Positions 1-6,938 are shown, numbered from the stretch's first letter. The stretch: 21,200 nucleotides of DNA from Oscillospiraceae bacterium (GCA_017624645.1 JAGAMQ010000020.1:1-21200), one strand, 5' to 3'. Translations and numbers: made by a program. Notes: generated by a model from the letters alone, not told the origin.

Positions 1-175
1 ACTCCAGGGTGCGAGTTGTGCAGTAAGTCAAAAAGCCTTGCGCAGCAAGTGTTTTCGGCTGACTTATCCGTTAAAAACAAAAGCTTTTTACCATATTCCA
101 GACAAAAAGAAGGCTGTATCAGAACGCGTAATCATATGCTACTTTTTGACGATTGGCGGCTTTTTTGACACTCTG
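1..175. other. left-edge stretch without a recognisable gene
   Basis: Two forward frames are open here (one runs in from the left edge and stops near 165, another stops near 229), but neither translation resembles a family I know and no ribosome binding site precedes the internal ATG at 38. A terminator hairpin follows at 176-196, so a transcript from the left may end here. I see no RNA gene I can name. Confidence 0.3.
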
Positions 176-205
176 AGACCACCCAAAGGGTGGTCTGCTT
201 TTTGG
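176..205 (+). terminator. rho-independent terminator
   Basis: A perfect 9-bp stem (176-184 with 188-196, AGACCACCC/GGGTGGTCT) with an AAA loop is followed by GCTTTTT on the plus strand. It would end a plus-strand transcript entering from the left edge. The left side is not A-rich, so it is not clearly bidirectional. Confidence 0.6.
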
Positions 206-300
206 CTGTGCGGGATTCGAACATTATAAATGCAACAGTCCGGTGGACTGTTGCTCGCGATGGCTCGAGGTCGCGAAACCTTATTTTTGCGAAGCAAAAT
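205..300. repeat. hairpin-rich intergenic repeat-like module
   Basis: Three small hairpins follow each other: AACAGTCC/GGACTGTT (234-241 with 245-252), CGCGA/TCGCG (256-260 with 271-275) and TTTTGC/GCAAAA (285-290 with 294-299). Just before them, 207-221 reads on the minus strand like the 3' half of a tRNA T-arm (GTTCGAATCCCGCAC). The arrangement looks like a dispersed intergenic repeat or an old integration scar. No second copy is present in this window, so the repeat status is an inference. Confidence 0.35.
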
Positions 301-323
301 GCAAACGAATCCCCACTCCCCGC

Positions 324-356
324 AAAAAACTCCAAGTCAACGACCTGGAGTTTTTA
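324..356 (-). terminator. rho-independent terminator after the ywaF-like gene
   Basis: A 10-bp stem (325-334 with 346-355, AAAAACTCCA/TGGAGTTTTT) with a short inner GTC/GAC stem lies 11 bases after the stop of the minus-strand gene ending at 367. The arms give T-runs on both strands, so it can work in both directions. Confidence 0.8.
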
Positions 357-366
357 AGCTTATTAT

Positions 367-1179
367 TTACGAAACCTTTGCAACGACCTTTCTCTGTCCA
401 AGCCTCCGGACACCCATGGCAACCAACAGGATCAGATATGCCGCCAGTGTAAAACCAGCAATATAGATCACAAGGTTCAAAGGATACGGCACTACCCTTT
501 GGACCAGAGAGTATACAGGCAGGGACGGAGCGCAGTAGGGACTGATGAAGAACATATTAAATGTCTCCCGCTCCAGCAGACCCGTTGCATGGGCAAGCTC
601 GTTCATACCCATGGCCAGTCCCACACAGACGGCAAAGACCGCAGCTGCCTTCAACACCGTTTTATGCTCCAGCTTCACATAGCCGCTGTACAGCAGGTAT
701 ACTCCGAGAAAAATCATAGATCCGTGGCAGATCATAGTTTGGATGTTGATACCAACGGTGTCAATAAATACATCCGCAGGATACAGCATCACGCACACAC
801 CGGCAAAGACAGCAAAGGTAGCAAGATAGGCGCAGGCAGCATCGTGGATCCTCCCCTTTCGAGTCAATGCAGCCAGTAGTCCCACATACATGGGGGTGGA
901 GCAAAACTGAAACGGGAAAGCATACCACTGATAATCGTAGGTGATGCCGTTTGTATAGGAAAAGCTGTAGTTGATCTGCTTGTAGATCTCCAGCAGGATC
1001 ATCGCCACTGTCACAGTGAGGATCAGACCATGGGGCTTACGGTCCTTAGGATACCAGCGGCAGAGGGCAACAGCAGTCAGAATTGTGATCCCAAGCCACA
1101 GCAAATGGAACCATCCGTAAAGACCCGGTCGTTCCATGTCCACATCCATAATACGCAGAAGATTTTGTAAAATCTCCAT
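367..1179 (-). CDS. YwaF/TIGR02206-type integral membrane protein
   Basis: This is a 270-residue, very hydrophobic protein with about seven predicted membrane segments and short basic loops, the layout of the YwaF (TIGR02206) family of uncharacterised membrane proteins. The aromatic FPFQFCSTPMY stretch in the middle and the later ICHGSMIF stretch resemble conserved parts of that family as I remember it. The start at 1179 is preferred over the upstream ATG at 1212 because GAAAGGCGG sits at the right distance before it. The gene lies downstream of, and in the same direction as, the SGNH hydrolase gene, with 94 bases between them. A terminator follows. Its function is unknown; only family membership is suggested here. 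Confidence 0.75.
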   Translation of the reverse strand: MEILQNLLRIMDVDMERPGLYGWFHLLWLGITILTAVALCRWYPKDRKPHGLILTVTVAMILLEIYKQINYSFSYTNGITYDYQWYAFPFQFCSTPMYVGLLAALTRKGRIHDAACAYLATFAVFAGVCVMLYPADVFIDTVGINIQTMICHGSMIFLGVYLLYSGYVKLEHKTVLKAAAVFAVCVGLAMGMNELAHATGLLERETFNMFFISPYCAPSLPVYSLVQRVVPYPLNLVIYIAGFTLAAYLILLVAMGVRRLGQRKVVAKVS

Positions 1180-1273
1180 GTTTTTACCGCCTTTCAACAG
1201 AAAAACTAACATTTAGACAAAAAATCCACGCATATGGTAACATTTTACTCTTCAAATTACAATCCCACAGGGT

Positions 1274-2296
1274 TTAAGCTTTTCTTAAGTTTTCCCCCAG
1301 GCGCTGCCACAGATTGCGGAAGTAATGGGCAAAGCCCTCATCGTTGGGGTGCAGGCGAAGATCCGAGAAAAACCGGGTGTCATGGGGAACCAAATCAAAA
1401 CCGGGGATCACACAGGTATCCGGGAGGTTTTCCGCAACCTGTCGTATATAGGAACCCACATCGGCAAAAGAACCTGCAGGTCTCTCCTCGTCCTTATCCT
1501 TTCGCCAGATGGGCGTTATCACCAACATGGGCACACCAGAATAATTTCCACGGAGGTTCTCCAGGAACAAACGGCAGTCATTCTGAAGCTGTTCCTTTTC
1601 CTTCATATTCCAGTCATTGGTGCCGTAAGCCACCAGAATACAATCCGGGTTCAGCTCCTCAGTACAGGCTGCCACAGCGGGAATAAACACGCTGCCACCG
1701 ATGGCTTTGTTGTACTCTGCCACACCCAAGGCGTCCGCAAGCCTGCCGGCATAGCGGTTGGAGGGTCTGCAGGCATCAAAGCCCATAGTGATGGAATCAC
1801 CAAAAGCAAGAAGCTTCTTTTTCGGGATCTCCGGTGTCAACTGCGCGCCGTCATCCAGTCTAAGCTCCTGCAACACCACCTTGGCATTCCATGGAAAAAG
1901 AATCTGGACGGATTTTTCTCCATAGCCCAGGAAGAACTCCTTTTCCATCAAACCGGTGGGGTATGTGCCATCCACAAACAAGCCGTCTGTGGGAACTCCG
2001 GTGTAATTATCCAGACTGTCCACCACTGTACCGTTGACAGATACATCAAAAGCAAAGCAGGTTCGCGCCCGGGCTGCATAGGTCATGGCTCGCAAGGAAA
2101 GATACTGACTGTCGGTACGGAAGCGCAGCCGGATTCCCGCACAGGAAAAGGACTTGTAATAAAACTCGTCCCTGCAGTCACGAAAAGCAGTTCGCTGTTC
2201 CGGGGTGAATCTGTCAAAGCAAACTCCCTCTTCTGTATTGTATACCGATACCGCACCGGTGGTGACGGATTTGATCTGTTCAAAAGCAAGTTTCAT
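1274..2296 (-). CDS. two-domain SGNH/GDSL hydrolase (CE2-like esterase)
   Basis: This 340-residue protein has an N-terminal beta-rich domain (about 1-150) and a C-terminal SGNH hydrolase domain. The catalytic blocks are visible: GDSIT with the nucleophile Ser168, the glycine block near 200 (AIGGS), GTND with Asn227, and DLRLH with Asp312 and His316. This architecture is typical of carbohydrate esterase family 2-like deacetylases, which remove acetyl groups from polysaccharides; the substrate is an inference. There is no signal peptide, so it probably acts in the cytoplasm. The start at 2296 follows a strong GGAGGTTTCCT site; the frame stays open upstream through the tRNA gene, which is coincidental. 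A TATAAT box and a LacI/cre-like palindrome lie upstream. Confidence 0.82.
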   Translation of the reverse strand: MKLAFEQIKSVTTGAVSVYNTEEGVCFDRFTPEQRTAFRDCRDEFYYKSFSCAGIRLRFRTDSQYLSLRAMTYAARARTCFAFDVSVNGTVVDSLDNYTGVPTDGLFVDGTYPTGLMEKEFFLGYGEKSVQILFPWNAKVVLQELRLDDGAQLTPEIPKKKLLAFGDSITMGFDACRPSNRYAGRLADALGVAEYNKAIGGSVFIPAVAACTEELNPDCILVAYGTNDWNMKEKEQLQNDCRLFLENLRGNYSGVPMLVITPIWRKDKDEERPAGSFADVGSYIRQVAENLPDTCVIPGFDLVPHDTRFFSDLRLHPNDEGFAHYFRNLWQRLGENLRKA

Positions 2297-2332
2297 AGGA
2301 AACCTCCACGACATTAATAAGTTTACGGGTAC

Positions 2333-2338
2333 ATTATA
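2333..2338 (-). promoter_or_regulatory. putative -10 box of the SGNH hydrolase gene
   Basis: TATAAT on the minus strand lies 37 bases before the ATG at 2296. The hexamer 17 bases upstream (TTCCAA) is a poor -35. A TTGACA also occurs nearby but only 8 bases away, too close to pair with this box. Confidence 0.45.
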
Positions 2339-2410
2339 ACACAATGTGTCAATCGTTGGAACGTTTCTCCACGAAAACACCTTCCAAAGCACGGGGTTAC
2401 TTAACCCCCA

Positions 2411-2430
2411 ACTCGCAAGCGCTTGCAAGT
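2411..2430. promoter_or_regulatory. LacI/cre-like palindromic operator
   Basis: ACTCGCAAGC/GCTTGCAAGT is a 20-bp palindrome with nine of ten pairs matching and the central CAAGCGCTTG core that LacI-family regulators and CcpA (cre sites) favour. It lies about 75 bp upstream of the SGNH gene's -10 box and about 60 bp upstream of the tRNA promoter. Control of the esterase by a sugar-responsive LacI-type regulator is an inference. Confidence 0.5.
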
Positions 2431-2488
2431 CAAAGGAAACGACATCTGAAACGGCAACATTCTGTTTCAAAACATAGCATCTTTGCCC

Positions 2489-2517
2489 TTGACAAACCGG
2501 TATTGCTGTGCTAGAAT
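2489..2517 (+). promoter_or_regulatory. promoter of tRNA-Ser
   Basis: A perfect TTGACA (2489-2494), a 17-bp spacer and TAGAAT (2512-2517) point at the tRNA that starts at 2551. Transcription would begin near 2524. Confidence 0.85.
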
Positions 2518-2550
2518 ACTTTGGCATACAAAAGAATATTCTTATTATTC

Positions 2551-2642
2551 GGAGTGATACCCAAGAGGCCGAAGGGGCTCCCCTGCTAAGGGAGTAGGCG
2601 GTCAAAAGCCGCGCGAGGGTTCAAATCCCTCTCACTCCGCCA
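2551..2642 (+). tRNA. tRNA-Ser (anticodon GCU)
   Basis: This is a 92-nt class II tRNA with the CCA end encoded. The acceptor stem GGAGTGA (2551-2557) pairs with TCACTCC (2632-2638). The anticodon arm is CTCCC-CTGCTAA-GGGAG, giving anticodon GCU (reads AGC/AGU). A long variable arm follows (GGCGGTC..AAAGCCGC), and the T-arm is GAGGG-TTCAAAT-CCCTC. It has its own promoter and terminator. Its 3' end is the likely attachment site of the element whose integrase gene ends 118 bp downstream. Confidence 0.95.
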
Positions 2643-2644
2643 TT

Positions 2645-2690
2645 GAAATCCGGTTAGGAAATTCATCCTGACCGGATTTCTTCTTTATTT
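2645..2690 (+). terminator. rho-independent terminator of tRNA-Ser
   Basis: A 15-bp stem (2645-2659 with 2666-2680, one G-T pair) with a 6-nt loop is followed by TTCTTTATTTT. It begins two bases after the encoded CCA. Confidence 0.85.
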
Positions 2691-2740
2691 TCGGCACTTT
2701 TGTGGGTTAAAAGTTGGGAATGTCATGAGGCATATTTGCT

Positions 2741-2762
2741 TTTTCCCTTACATTTTCCCTTA
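2741..2762. repeat. 10-bp direct repeat at the attachment-proximal end of int
   Basis: TTTTCCCTTA occurs at 2741-2750 and again at 2753-2762, the second copy running into the last codons of the integrase gene. Such short direct repeats between the attachment site and int are typical arm-type sites for Tn916-like integrases; that role is an inference. Confidence 0.4.
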
Positions 2763-3959
2763 TAGCTCCAAAATACCCTTGATATAGGCTTCCATTCGGA
2801 CTGCGCTGGCCTCCTGCATTTGGTTCGTTACATGGCCGTAAACATCCAAAGTAAAGGCTGCAGTGGCATGTCCGAGATTGCCCTGAACGGTCTTAATGTC
2901 GTCTCCGGAACGCAGAGATGCAACTGCATAACTGTGCCGGAGATCGTGAAATCTCGCATCCGGTCTGCCAATGGATGTGACAATTTCTTTGAAATACCGC
3001 ACCACAGTTTGCGGAATCAGATTTCCTCCCAACTCATTTGTAAAAACCAAATTCAGAGGATTGGACCAAGCAGCACCTGCTTTCTCCTTGTGCTCATACT
3101 GCTGGAGCTTTCTGTCTCTCAGTAACTGCATAACCCAAGGGGCTGGCTGAATTCGACGCGGTTTATCATTCTTCAGAGAAACCAAGCGGAATTGACCTCC
3201 CGCTTTCTTTTCCTTCTGCAGCTGCTTGCTGATCAGTATGGTGCCTCGCATAAAGTCTACACGATCCCAGGTCAGCCCTAGGGCTTCTCCCTCCCGCAGA
3301 CCTGTAAACAGTGTGATCGTGTATAGGAGTTCGAGAGGATGGCCTTTGACCGCATCTAGAAACAGCTTTGTTTCTGCTTCATCCAGCGGCTGCAGTTCCT
3401 TCTTCTCGATGCGTGGCACAATGCAGGAGTTTGTGGGATTGAACCGGATGTATCCATTTGCAACTGCCTGCTGTAAGGCCTTGTGGAGGATTCCGTGGAC
3501 ATTTTTCACCGTCTTGGGTGAAACTGCAGCACGATCCTTCGTCGGCTCTCTCAGACCGTTGTAAAAGCTTTGGACTAAATGGGTATCCAGAGCATCCAAT
3601 CGAATTGCTCCCAGACCGGGTTTGATGTGGGTACGGATAGTCGCATTGTAGGCGGCAACAGTAGATTCCTTAACGCCTCCTAAATACTGACTTGCCCAAA
3701 CATCCAACCATTCAGCAACTGTCATTTTGCAGGGTGCAATATAGGTTCCGGAATCAAGGGCTGCCAAAGCAGCTTTCAATTTCTGAGAAACTTCCTTTTG
3801 CGTCTTGCCGGTTATACTGCGCTGGATCTGCTTTCCAGTTCCGGGGTCAAAACCAGCAGTATAACGAGCCTCATAATAGGTATAGGTTTTTCCATTAATC
3901 TCTCTTGTGATCTTACGGATGGATCCCATACCGGAAGTGGTTCTTTTGCTTTGCGGCAT
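2760..3959 (-). CDS. int: tyrosine recombinase / integrase of the mobile element
   Basis: This 399-residue integrase of the Tn916/phage type should excise and integrate the element at the tRNA-Ser 3' end. It has an N-terminal arm-binding region (about 10-75, with the YYEARYTAGFDPGTGK stretch), a SAM-like core-binding domain (about 80-170) and a C-terminal catalytic domain. The catalytic residues are all visible: Arg222 (TGLREGEALGL), Lys263, His338 and Arg341 (HDLRH), His364 (NLGHA) and Tyr374. Length and residues argue for an intact enzyme. The ATG at 3959 follows GAAAGGAG at good spacing. It has its own promoter near 4001-4029 and runs toward the tRNA, the usual layout. Confidence 0.95.
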   Translation of the reverse strand: MPQSKRTTSGMGSIRKITREINGKTYTYYEARYTAGFDPGTGKQIQRSITGKTQKEVSQKLKAALAALDSGTYIAPCKMTVAEWLDVWASQYLGGVKESTVAAYNATIRTHIKPGLGAIRLDALDTHLVQSFYNGLREPTKDRAAVSPKTVKNVHGILHKALQQAVANGYIRFNPTNSCIVPRIEKKELQPLDEAETKLFLDAVKGHPLELLYTITLFTGLREGEALGLTWDRVDFMRGTILISKQLQKEKKAGGQFRLVSLKNDKPRRIQPAPWVMQLLRDRKLQQYEHKEKAGAAWSNPLNLVFTNELGGNLIPQTVVRYFKEIVTSIGRPDARFHDLRHSYAVASLRSGDDIKTVQGNLGHATAAFTLDVYGHVTNQMQEASAVRMEAYIKGILEL

Positions 3960-4000
3960 AAATATTACTCCTTTCGTTGCCGCATAGCAGGTACACCTAT

Positions 4001-4029
4001 ATTATACCATAAATGCGGTCGTTCCGCAA
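4001..4029 (-). promoter_or_regulatory. promoter of int, overlapping a small hairpin
   Basis: On the minus strand TTGCGG (4029-4024), a 17-bp spacer and TATAAT (4006-4001), with TGG before the -10 (an extended TGnTATAAT), precede int by about 42 bases. The inverted repeat TGCGG/CCGCA overlaps the -35 and could be an operator. Confidence 0.6.
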
Positions 4030-4034
4030 CGATC

Positions 4035-4223
4035 TCAGTGCTTGCTAAGGTAGTCAATCACCGCTTCTAGGGGGATGCGGTAGTTGCGTCCCACACGGAC
4101 ACTATGAATCGTTCCGGAACGGACCAATTCATATGCGGTGTTATGACTGACCACCAATATTTCGGCCACCTGCCTAACACAGAGGACAGGTGGATATTTA
4201 TTTTGCAGGTTAGATGATGTCAT
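4035..4223 (-). CDS. xis: excisionase-family HTH protein
   Basis: This is a 62-residue MerR-like winged-helix protein of the Tn916 Xis/excisionase type. Visible family features are the VRQVAEIL..SHNTAYELVRSG helix-turn-helix and the VGRNYRIPLEAVIDYL wing and C-terminal helix. It is expected to bend DNA and steer the integrase toward excision. The ATG at 4223 follows AGGAGG, which lies inside the last codons of the ftsK-like gene (stop at 4228), so the two are co-transcribed. The longer open frame up to 4367 overlaps ftsK and is not used. Confidence 0.9.
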   Translation of the reverse strand: MTSSNLQNKYPPVLCVRQVAEILVVSHNTAYELVRSGTIHSVRVGRNYRIPLEAVIDYLSKH

Positions 4224-4227
4224 AGTA

Positions 4228-5529
4228 TCAACCTCCTCTGTCATCGAACCAATAGGCTTGGAAAAGGGTGCCATCGTGGAGTAAAAATCGGCCACGGGCA
4301 TCCTTGGGGATCTGCTCCGCTGCGGCGGTGCTGTCCAGGATAATTTGTGACAGGATAGTGTCAGCACGGCCGCAGATCCGGCAGTTCACATTGTTCTTGA
4401 TCTGACCGGAGAGAATGTTGGCATCCGGACGCTGAGTGGCAAGGATCAGGTGGATGCCAAAAGCACGGCCTTGTCGGGCAATCATGGAAAGCTTGCTTTC
4501 AATTTTGCCAACGACCTCTTTCTGCTCCTTTGTCAGACCGGTCTTGTCCAACACCTCCGCAATCTCATCACAAGCGAAGATATACCGTGGCAGGTCTTCT
4601 CCTGCGGCTTCGTTATAGCGGTCGATATTGGGTTGCCCAGAGGCTGCCAGTAAGGTTTTGCGTCTCTGCAGCTCGTCCACAAGCTCTGTAAGAAGTGTAA
4701 AAGTAGATTCCTCCTCAATGCACATCTTGCATTGCCTGTGCCAGATGGGTGGGAAATCCACACCGCCTTTGAAATCAGCAATGCAGACGATTGCGTCTTT
4801 CTTTAATGCCTGCATGAGGAGCAGCTTCAGCAGAACACTCTTCCCGCTGCCGGTAGAACCACCTAGCAGAATGTGGGGCACTTTTACAAGGTCCACAGTG
4901 ATTGGACCGGTAAAGCTTTCCCCTAAAGCCAGTATGAAGGGTTTATGGGAAAGGTACTTATCATTCCAGTCTATCACTTCCGGCAGATCGGTTCTGGCGG
5001 GGACAGTGTAGAGCAGAATGCGGCTTTTCCCAGACCCATATTTCATCTTGACGATGGTGATGTCCAGGATCGTCTCAATGGCTGCCTGCTTGTCCTCCCA
5101 GGTCTTCAGAGGGATTCCCTGGCTGCTGAACTCCCAGACTGAAATACGGGGATTCTGTTTATCCTTGTACTTCCGTTTCAGGGCAGGTACCATATCGGTA
5201 TGGTTAACGAGTCCAACACTCCGGAGTTGATCCTGCGCAGCTTTCTTTCCGAGAGGAAACAGAATGAGTATGGAGAGAAACACGCCACCAACCAACAGGT
5301 ATACAGTAAAGATATGCTGCATAACGAAACTGGCGATGGGCGAAAGCAGCGCAGTAGTCTCAGCGGTCAAGGCAATCTCATCCTGCTTGCTCCATACCAG
5401 GATCGCTCCCAGTATGTAGAGCAAAGCAAAAATGAGTTTTACAGGCGCGTCGGAGGTACTGCTGGGTCTGGGGAGATGTTCCCGGAGACTGGAACGGCGT
5501 TGCAGCCGTTCCTTTTCAAACTGTCTCAT
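4228..5529 (-). CDS. FtsK/SpoIIIE-type DNA-translocating ATPase (coupling protein)
   Basis: This 433-residue membrane-anchored ATPase has two N-terminal membrane segments (about 29-47 and 71-91), a linker and an FtsK/HerA motor domain. Walker A is GGSTGSGKS (223-231) and Walker B is YIFACDE (316-322); a late ILATQRPDA motif is typical of FtsK/TraD-like proteins. In Tn916-type elements the similar protein Orf21/TcpA couples the nicked DNA to transfer, and I infer that role here. It lacks the gamma domain of chromosomal FtsK. The ATG at 5529 follows GGGAGG and overlaps the end of rep by 14 bases, so rep, ftsK and xis form one operon. Confidence 0.9.
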   Translation of the reverse strand: MRQFEKERLQRRSSLREHLPRPSSTSDAPVKLIFALLYILGAILVWSKQDEIALTAETTALLSPIASFVMQHIFTVYLLVGGVFLSILILFPLGKKAAQDQLRSVGLVNHTDMVPALKRKYKDKQNPRISVWEFSSQGIPLKTWEDKQAAIETILDITIVKMKYGSGKSRILLYTVPARTDLPEVIDWNDKYLSHKPFILALGESFTGPITVDLVKVPHILLGGSTGSGKSVLLKLLLMQALKKDAIVCIADFKGGVDFPPIWHRQCKMCIEEESTFTLLTELVDELQRRKTLLAASGQPNIDRYNEAAGEDLPRYIFACDEIAEVLDKTGLTKEQKEVVGKIESKLSMIARQGRAFGIHLILATQRPDANILSGQIKNNVNCRICGRADTILSQIILDSTAAAEQIPKDARGRFLLHDGTLFQAYWFDDRGG

Positions 5530-6466
5530 GGGGAACCTCCCGTGGGGGTAATCCCCGGCGGAACTCCGTCACCGTATGAATGCGTCGCAGGAATGCGTGC
5601 CAGGTTTCCATCTCGTGCTTTTGAATATCACGGTATTGATCCTCCAGCGGGATGTTGGAGGTGATGTAAACCGTGTCAAAGCAGGCAACCCGGTCACGGT
5701 AACGGGCAGGAAGTCTCAAGGGGTAAATATCCAAGAAGTTCAGCATCGCTGAAATGGGTACTTGTGAATGGAATTCCTCAAACACGATCACAGGCTCTCC
5801 GTGGTAATCGTCAAAGCGAGCTCCGGATTGTCCGCTGTAATCGGTAATACGGTATACATCCTCCGGTGCGTGCTTTTCATAGATGCTCCGGGTCTTACCG
5901 GTACCGCTATCACCAAAGAGGTAATTCACCTTTACAGGTCGGTTTTCTTTCCGGTATTTCTCAAAAAGCAACTTCTCCCGCAGAGCATCAATGTCATTGA
6001 TCTTAAAAGCAAAGCTGGGATCGTTTTCAATGATCTCTGTGGTGGAAAAGCCGTCCTTGACATCCTGCATTAGCTGCGCCATCTTGGGAGATTTCTCCTG
6101 TGATGCAGATGGCAGTTTGCCAAACTCCTTAAAGGTGCCCTCTACACTGGTCTTTGCCTTATCGGTGTCTGCCCATTTTCCTTGCTTGCAGACATAATCC
6201 CGAATCTCCTTGGATGTTCCGGTGGCCTTGTCAATGTGGGCCGTAGGAAACCGCTTCTTGACAGTGCCGAAACGCATAGGCGAGGGTGAGTAGAGGTAAA
6301 CATGGGTGTGAAGCGTTCCGGATGCGCCGATTTCGTCCGCCAGGCACACATAGTCCGGGTTGAACTTCTGCGCGCGGTCGATGATCTCATCGTGGGTCAT
6401 ACCGTGGTCCAGAGGATTGTTGATAGTCAACAACCATTTCCTAGACTGAATTTGATTTTCATGCAT
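5516..6466 (-). CDS. rep: CRESS-DNA-virus-like Rep (HUH endonuclease plus SF3 helicase)
   Basis: This 316-residue protein has the full layout of circovirus-like replication proteins. The HUH nuclease shows motif I WLLTINNP (11-18), motif II TLHTHVYLY with the metal-binding His53/His55 pair, and motif III YVCKQGK with nucleophile Tyr91. The superfamily 3 helicase shows Walker A GDSGTGKT (185-192), Walker B VIVFEEF (226-232) and motif C YITSN (267-271). Such Reps are known from CRESS viruses and from bacterial pCRESS-type plasmids and integrated elements. It should nick the origin at 6498-6530 and drive rolling-circle replication, and possibly act as relaxase for transfer. The ATG at 6466 follows AAGGAG at 8 bases. 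It is intact by length and motifs. Confidence 0.93.
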   Translation of the reverse strand: MHENQIQSRKWLLTINNPLDHGMTHDEIIDRAQKFNPDYVCLADEIGASGTLHTHVYLYSPSPMRFGTVKKRFPTAHIDKATGTSKEIRDYVCKQGKWADTDKAKTSVEGTFKEFGKLPSASQEKSPKMAQLMQDVKDGFSTTEIIENDPSFAFKINDIDALREKLLFEKYRKENRPVKVNYLFGDSGTGKTRSIYEKHAPEDVYRITDYSGQSGARFDDYHGEPVIVFEEFHSQVPISAMLNFLDIYPLRLPARYRDRVACFDTVYITSNIPLEDQYRDIQKHEMETWHAFLRRIHTVTEFRRGLPPREVPHETV

Positions 6467-6483
6467 AGCATTTTCTCCTTTTT

Positions 6484-6495
6484 TGCTACTGCTAC
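6484..6495 (-). repeat. tandem hexamer iterons beside the rep origin
   Basis: Two perfect tandem copies of GTAGCA (minus strand) lie between the origin stem (ends 6498) and the rep ribosome binding site. Porcine circovirus has tandem CGGCAG hexamers in the same place, which Rep binds. The same role is inferred here. Confidence 0.6.
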
Positions 6496-6497
6496 AT

Positions 6498-6530
6498 CGC
6501 TCGCATAGGTAATACTAACCTATGCGAGCG
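6498..6530 (-). other. CRESS-type rolling-circle origin (stem-loop with TAGTATTAC)
   Basis: A perfect 13-bp stem (6498-6510 with 6518-6530) encloses a 7-nt loop. On the minus strand, the same strand as rep, positions 6517-6509 read TAGTATTAC, the nonanucleotide of circovirus origins (geminiviruses use TAATATTAC). The expected nick, TAGTATT/AC, falls between 6511 and 6510, exactly at the loop-stem boundary. The stem ends 32 bases from the rep start codon. Stem, loop, nonanucleotide and position together make this a confident origin call, although nicking is not shown. Confidence 0.9.
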
Positions 6531-6609
6531 GGGACGCTCCCGCGTGAGGCCGGGGGATATTTTTCTGTAGGGAAAAATATTAACCCCCAGCCATCCCGCG
6601 GGCGTGTCC
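6531..6609. repeat. long imperfect inverted repeat next to the origin
   Basis: A nested imperfect hairpin fills this stretch. The core is ATATTTTTC/GAAAAATAT (6557-6565 with 6572-6580), then GGGGG/CCCCC (6552-6556 with 6584-6588), GGC/GCC (6548-6550 with 6590-6592), CGCG/CGCG (6541-6544 with 6597-6600) and a looser outer match of 6532-6540 with 6601-6609. It may be a single-strand origin, an oriT-like structure or simply the terminator of the small gene ending at 6627. Confidence 0.55.
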
Positions 6610-6626
6610 ACAGCGTACAGGTGGAA

Positions 6627-6938
6627 TTAATCCACGGGGAAGATGCCGCTGGCCTTGGCAGAGAACTGGAGCTTGCCCTGAGACTCATAGCCGGTCACGA
6701 CCAGGTCGGTAAACTCCACATCCACAAAGTCCTCGGGCTTTTCCATGAGCTGAGGTCCGTCAATGCGCACACTCAGCTTTTCCAGGCGATGTTCTGCCAG
6801 GCATACCACATAGCGGTAGCCGGTAACGGTCTCAGTCCGTTTGCCGTCCTTATACTCATAGGCGGGCATCACATCAACCAGCAACATTTTACGACCCAAG
6901 CTGGCAGGGTCGATCCGAAGGTCTCGGATATTTAACAT
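6627..6938 (-). CDS. small element-encoded protein of unknown function
   Basis: This 103-residue soluble protein has an acidic, mostly beta-type composition and no Cys or membrane segment. The N-terminal LNIRDLRIDPASLG stretch and the central VTGYRYVVCLAEHRLEKLSVRI stretch look like a well-folded domain. I do not recognise the family with certainty. Similar-sized proteins precede the replication or transfer genes in Tn916-like elements, and a DNA-binding or helper role for Rep is only a guess. The ATG at 6938 has a weak AGGATG site nearby. It lies upstream of rep with the origin and a large hairpin in between, and a perfect palindrome at 7042-7059 lies upstream of it. Confidence 0.65.
   Translation of the reverse strand: MLNIRDLRIDPASLGRKMLLVDVMPAYEYKDGKRTETVTGYRYVVCLAEHRLEKLSVRIDGPQLMEKPEDFVDVEFTDLVVTGYESQGKLQFSAKASGIFPVD

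Noticed and set aside
207..221. tRNA T-arm-like sequence GTTCGAATCCCGCAC on the minus strand
   Set aside because: Only half an arm is present, with no acceptor or anticodon arm nearby; not a tRNA gene.
499..879. 126-codon plus-strand frame opposite the YwaF-like gene
   Set aside because: Antisense shadow of a well-supported membrane protein gene.
2297..2605. 103-codon upstream extension of the SGNH hydrolase frame
   Set aside because: It runs antisense through the tRNA gene and its promoter, and a strong ribosome binding site precedes the ATG at 2296.
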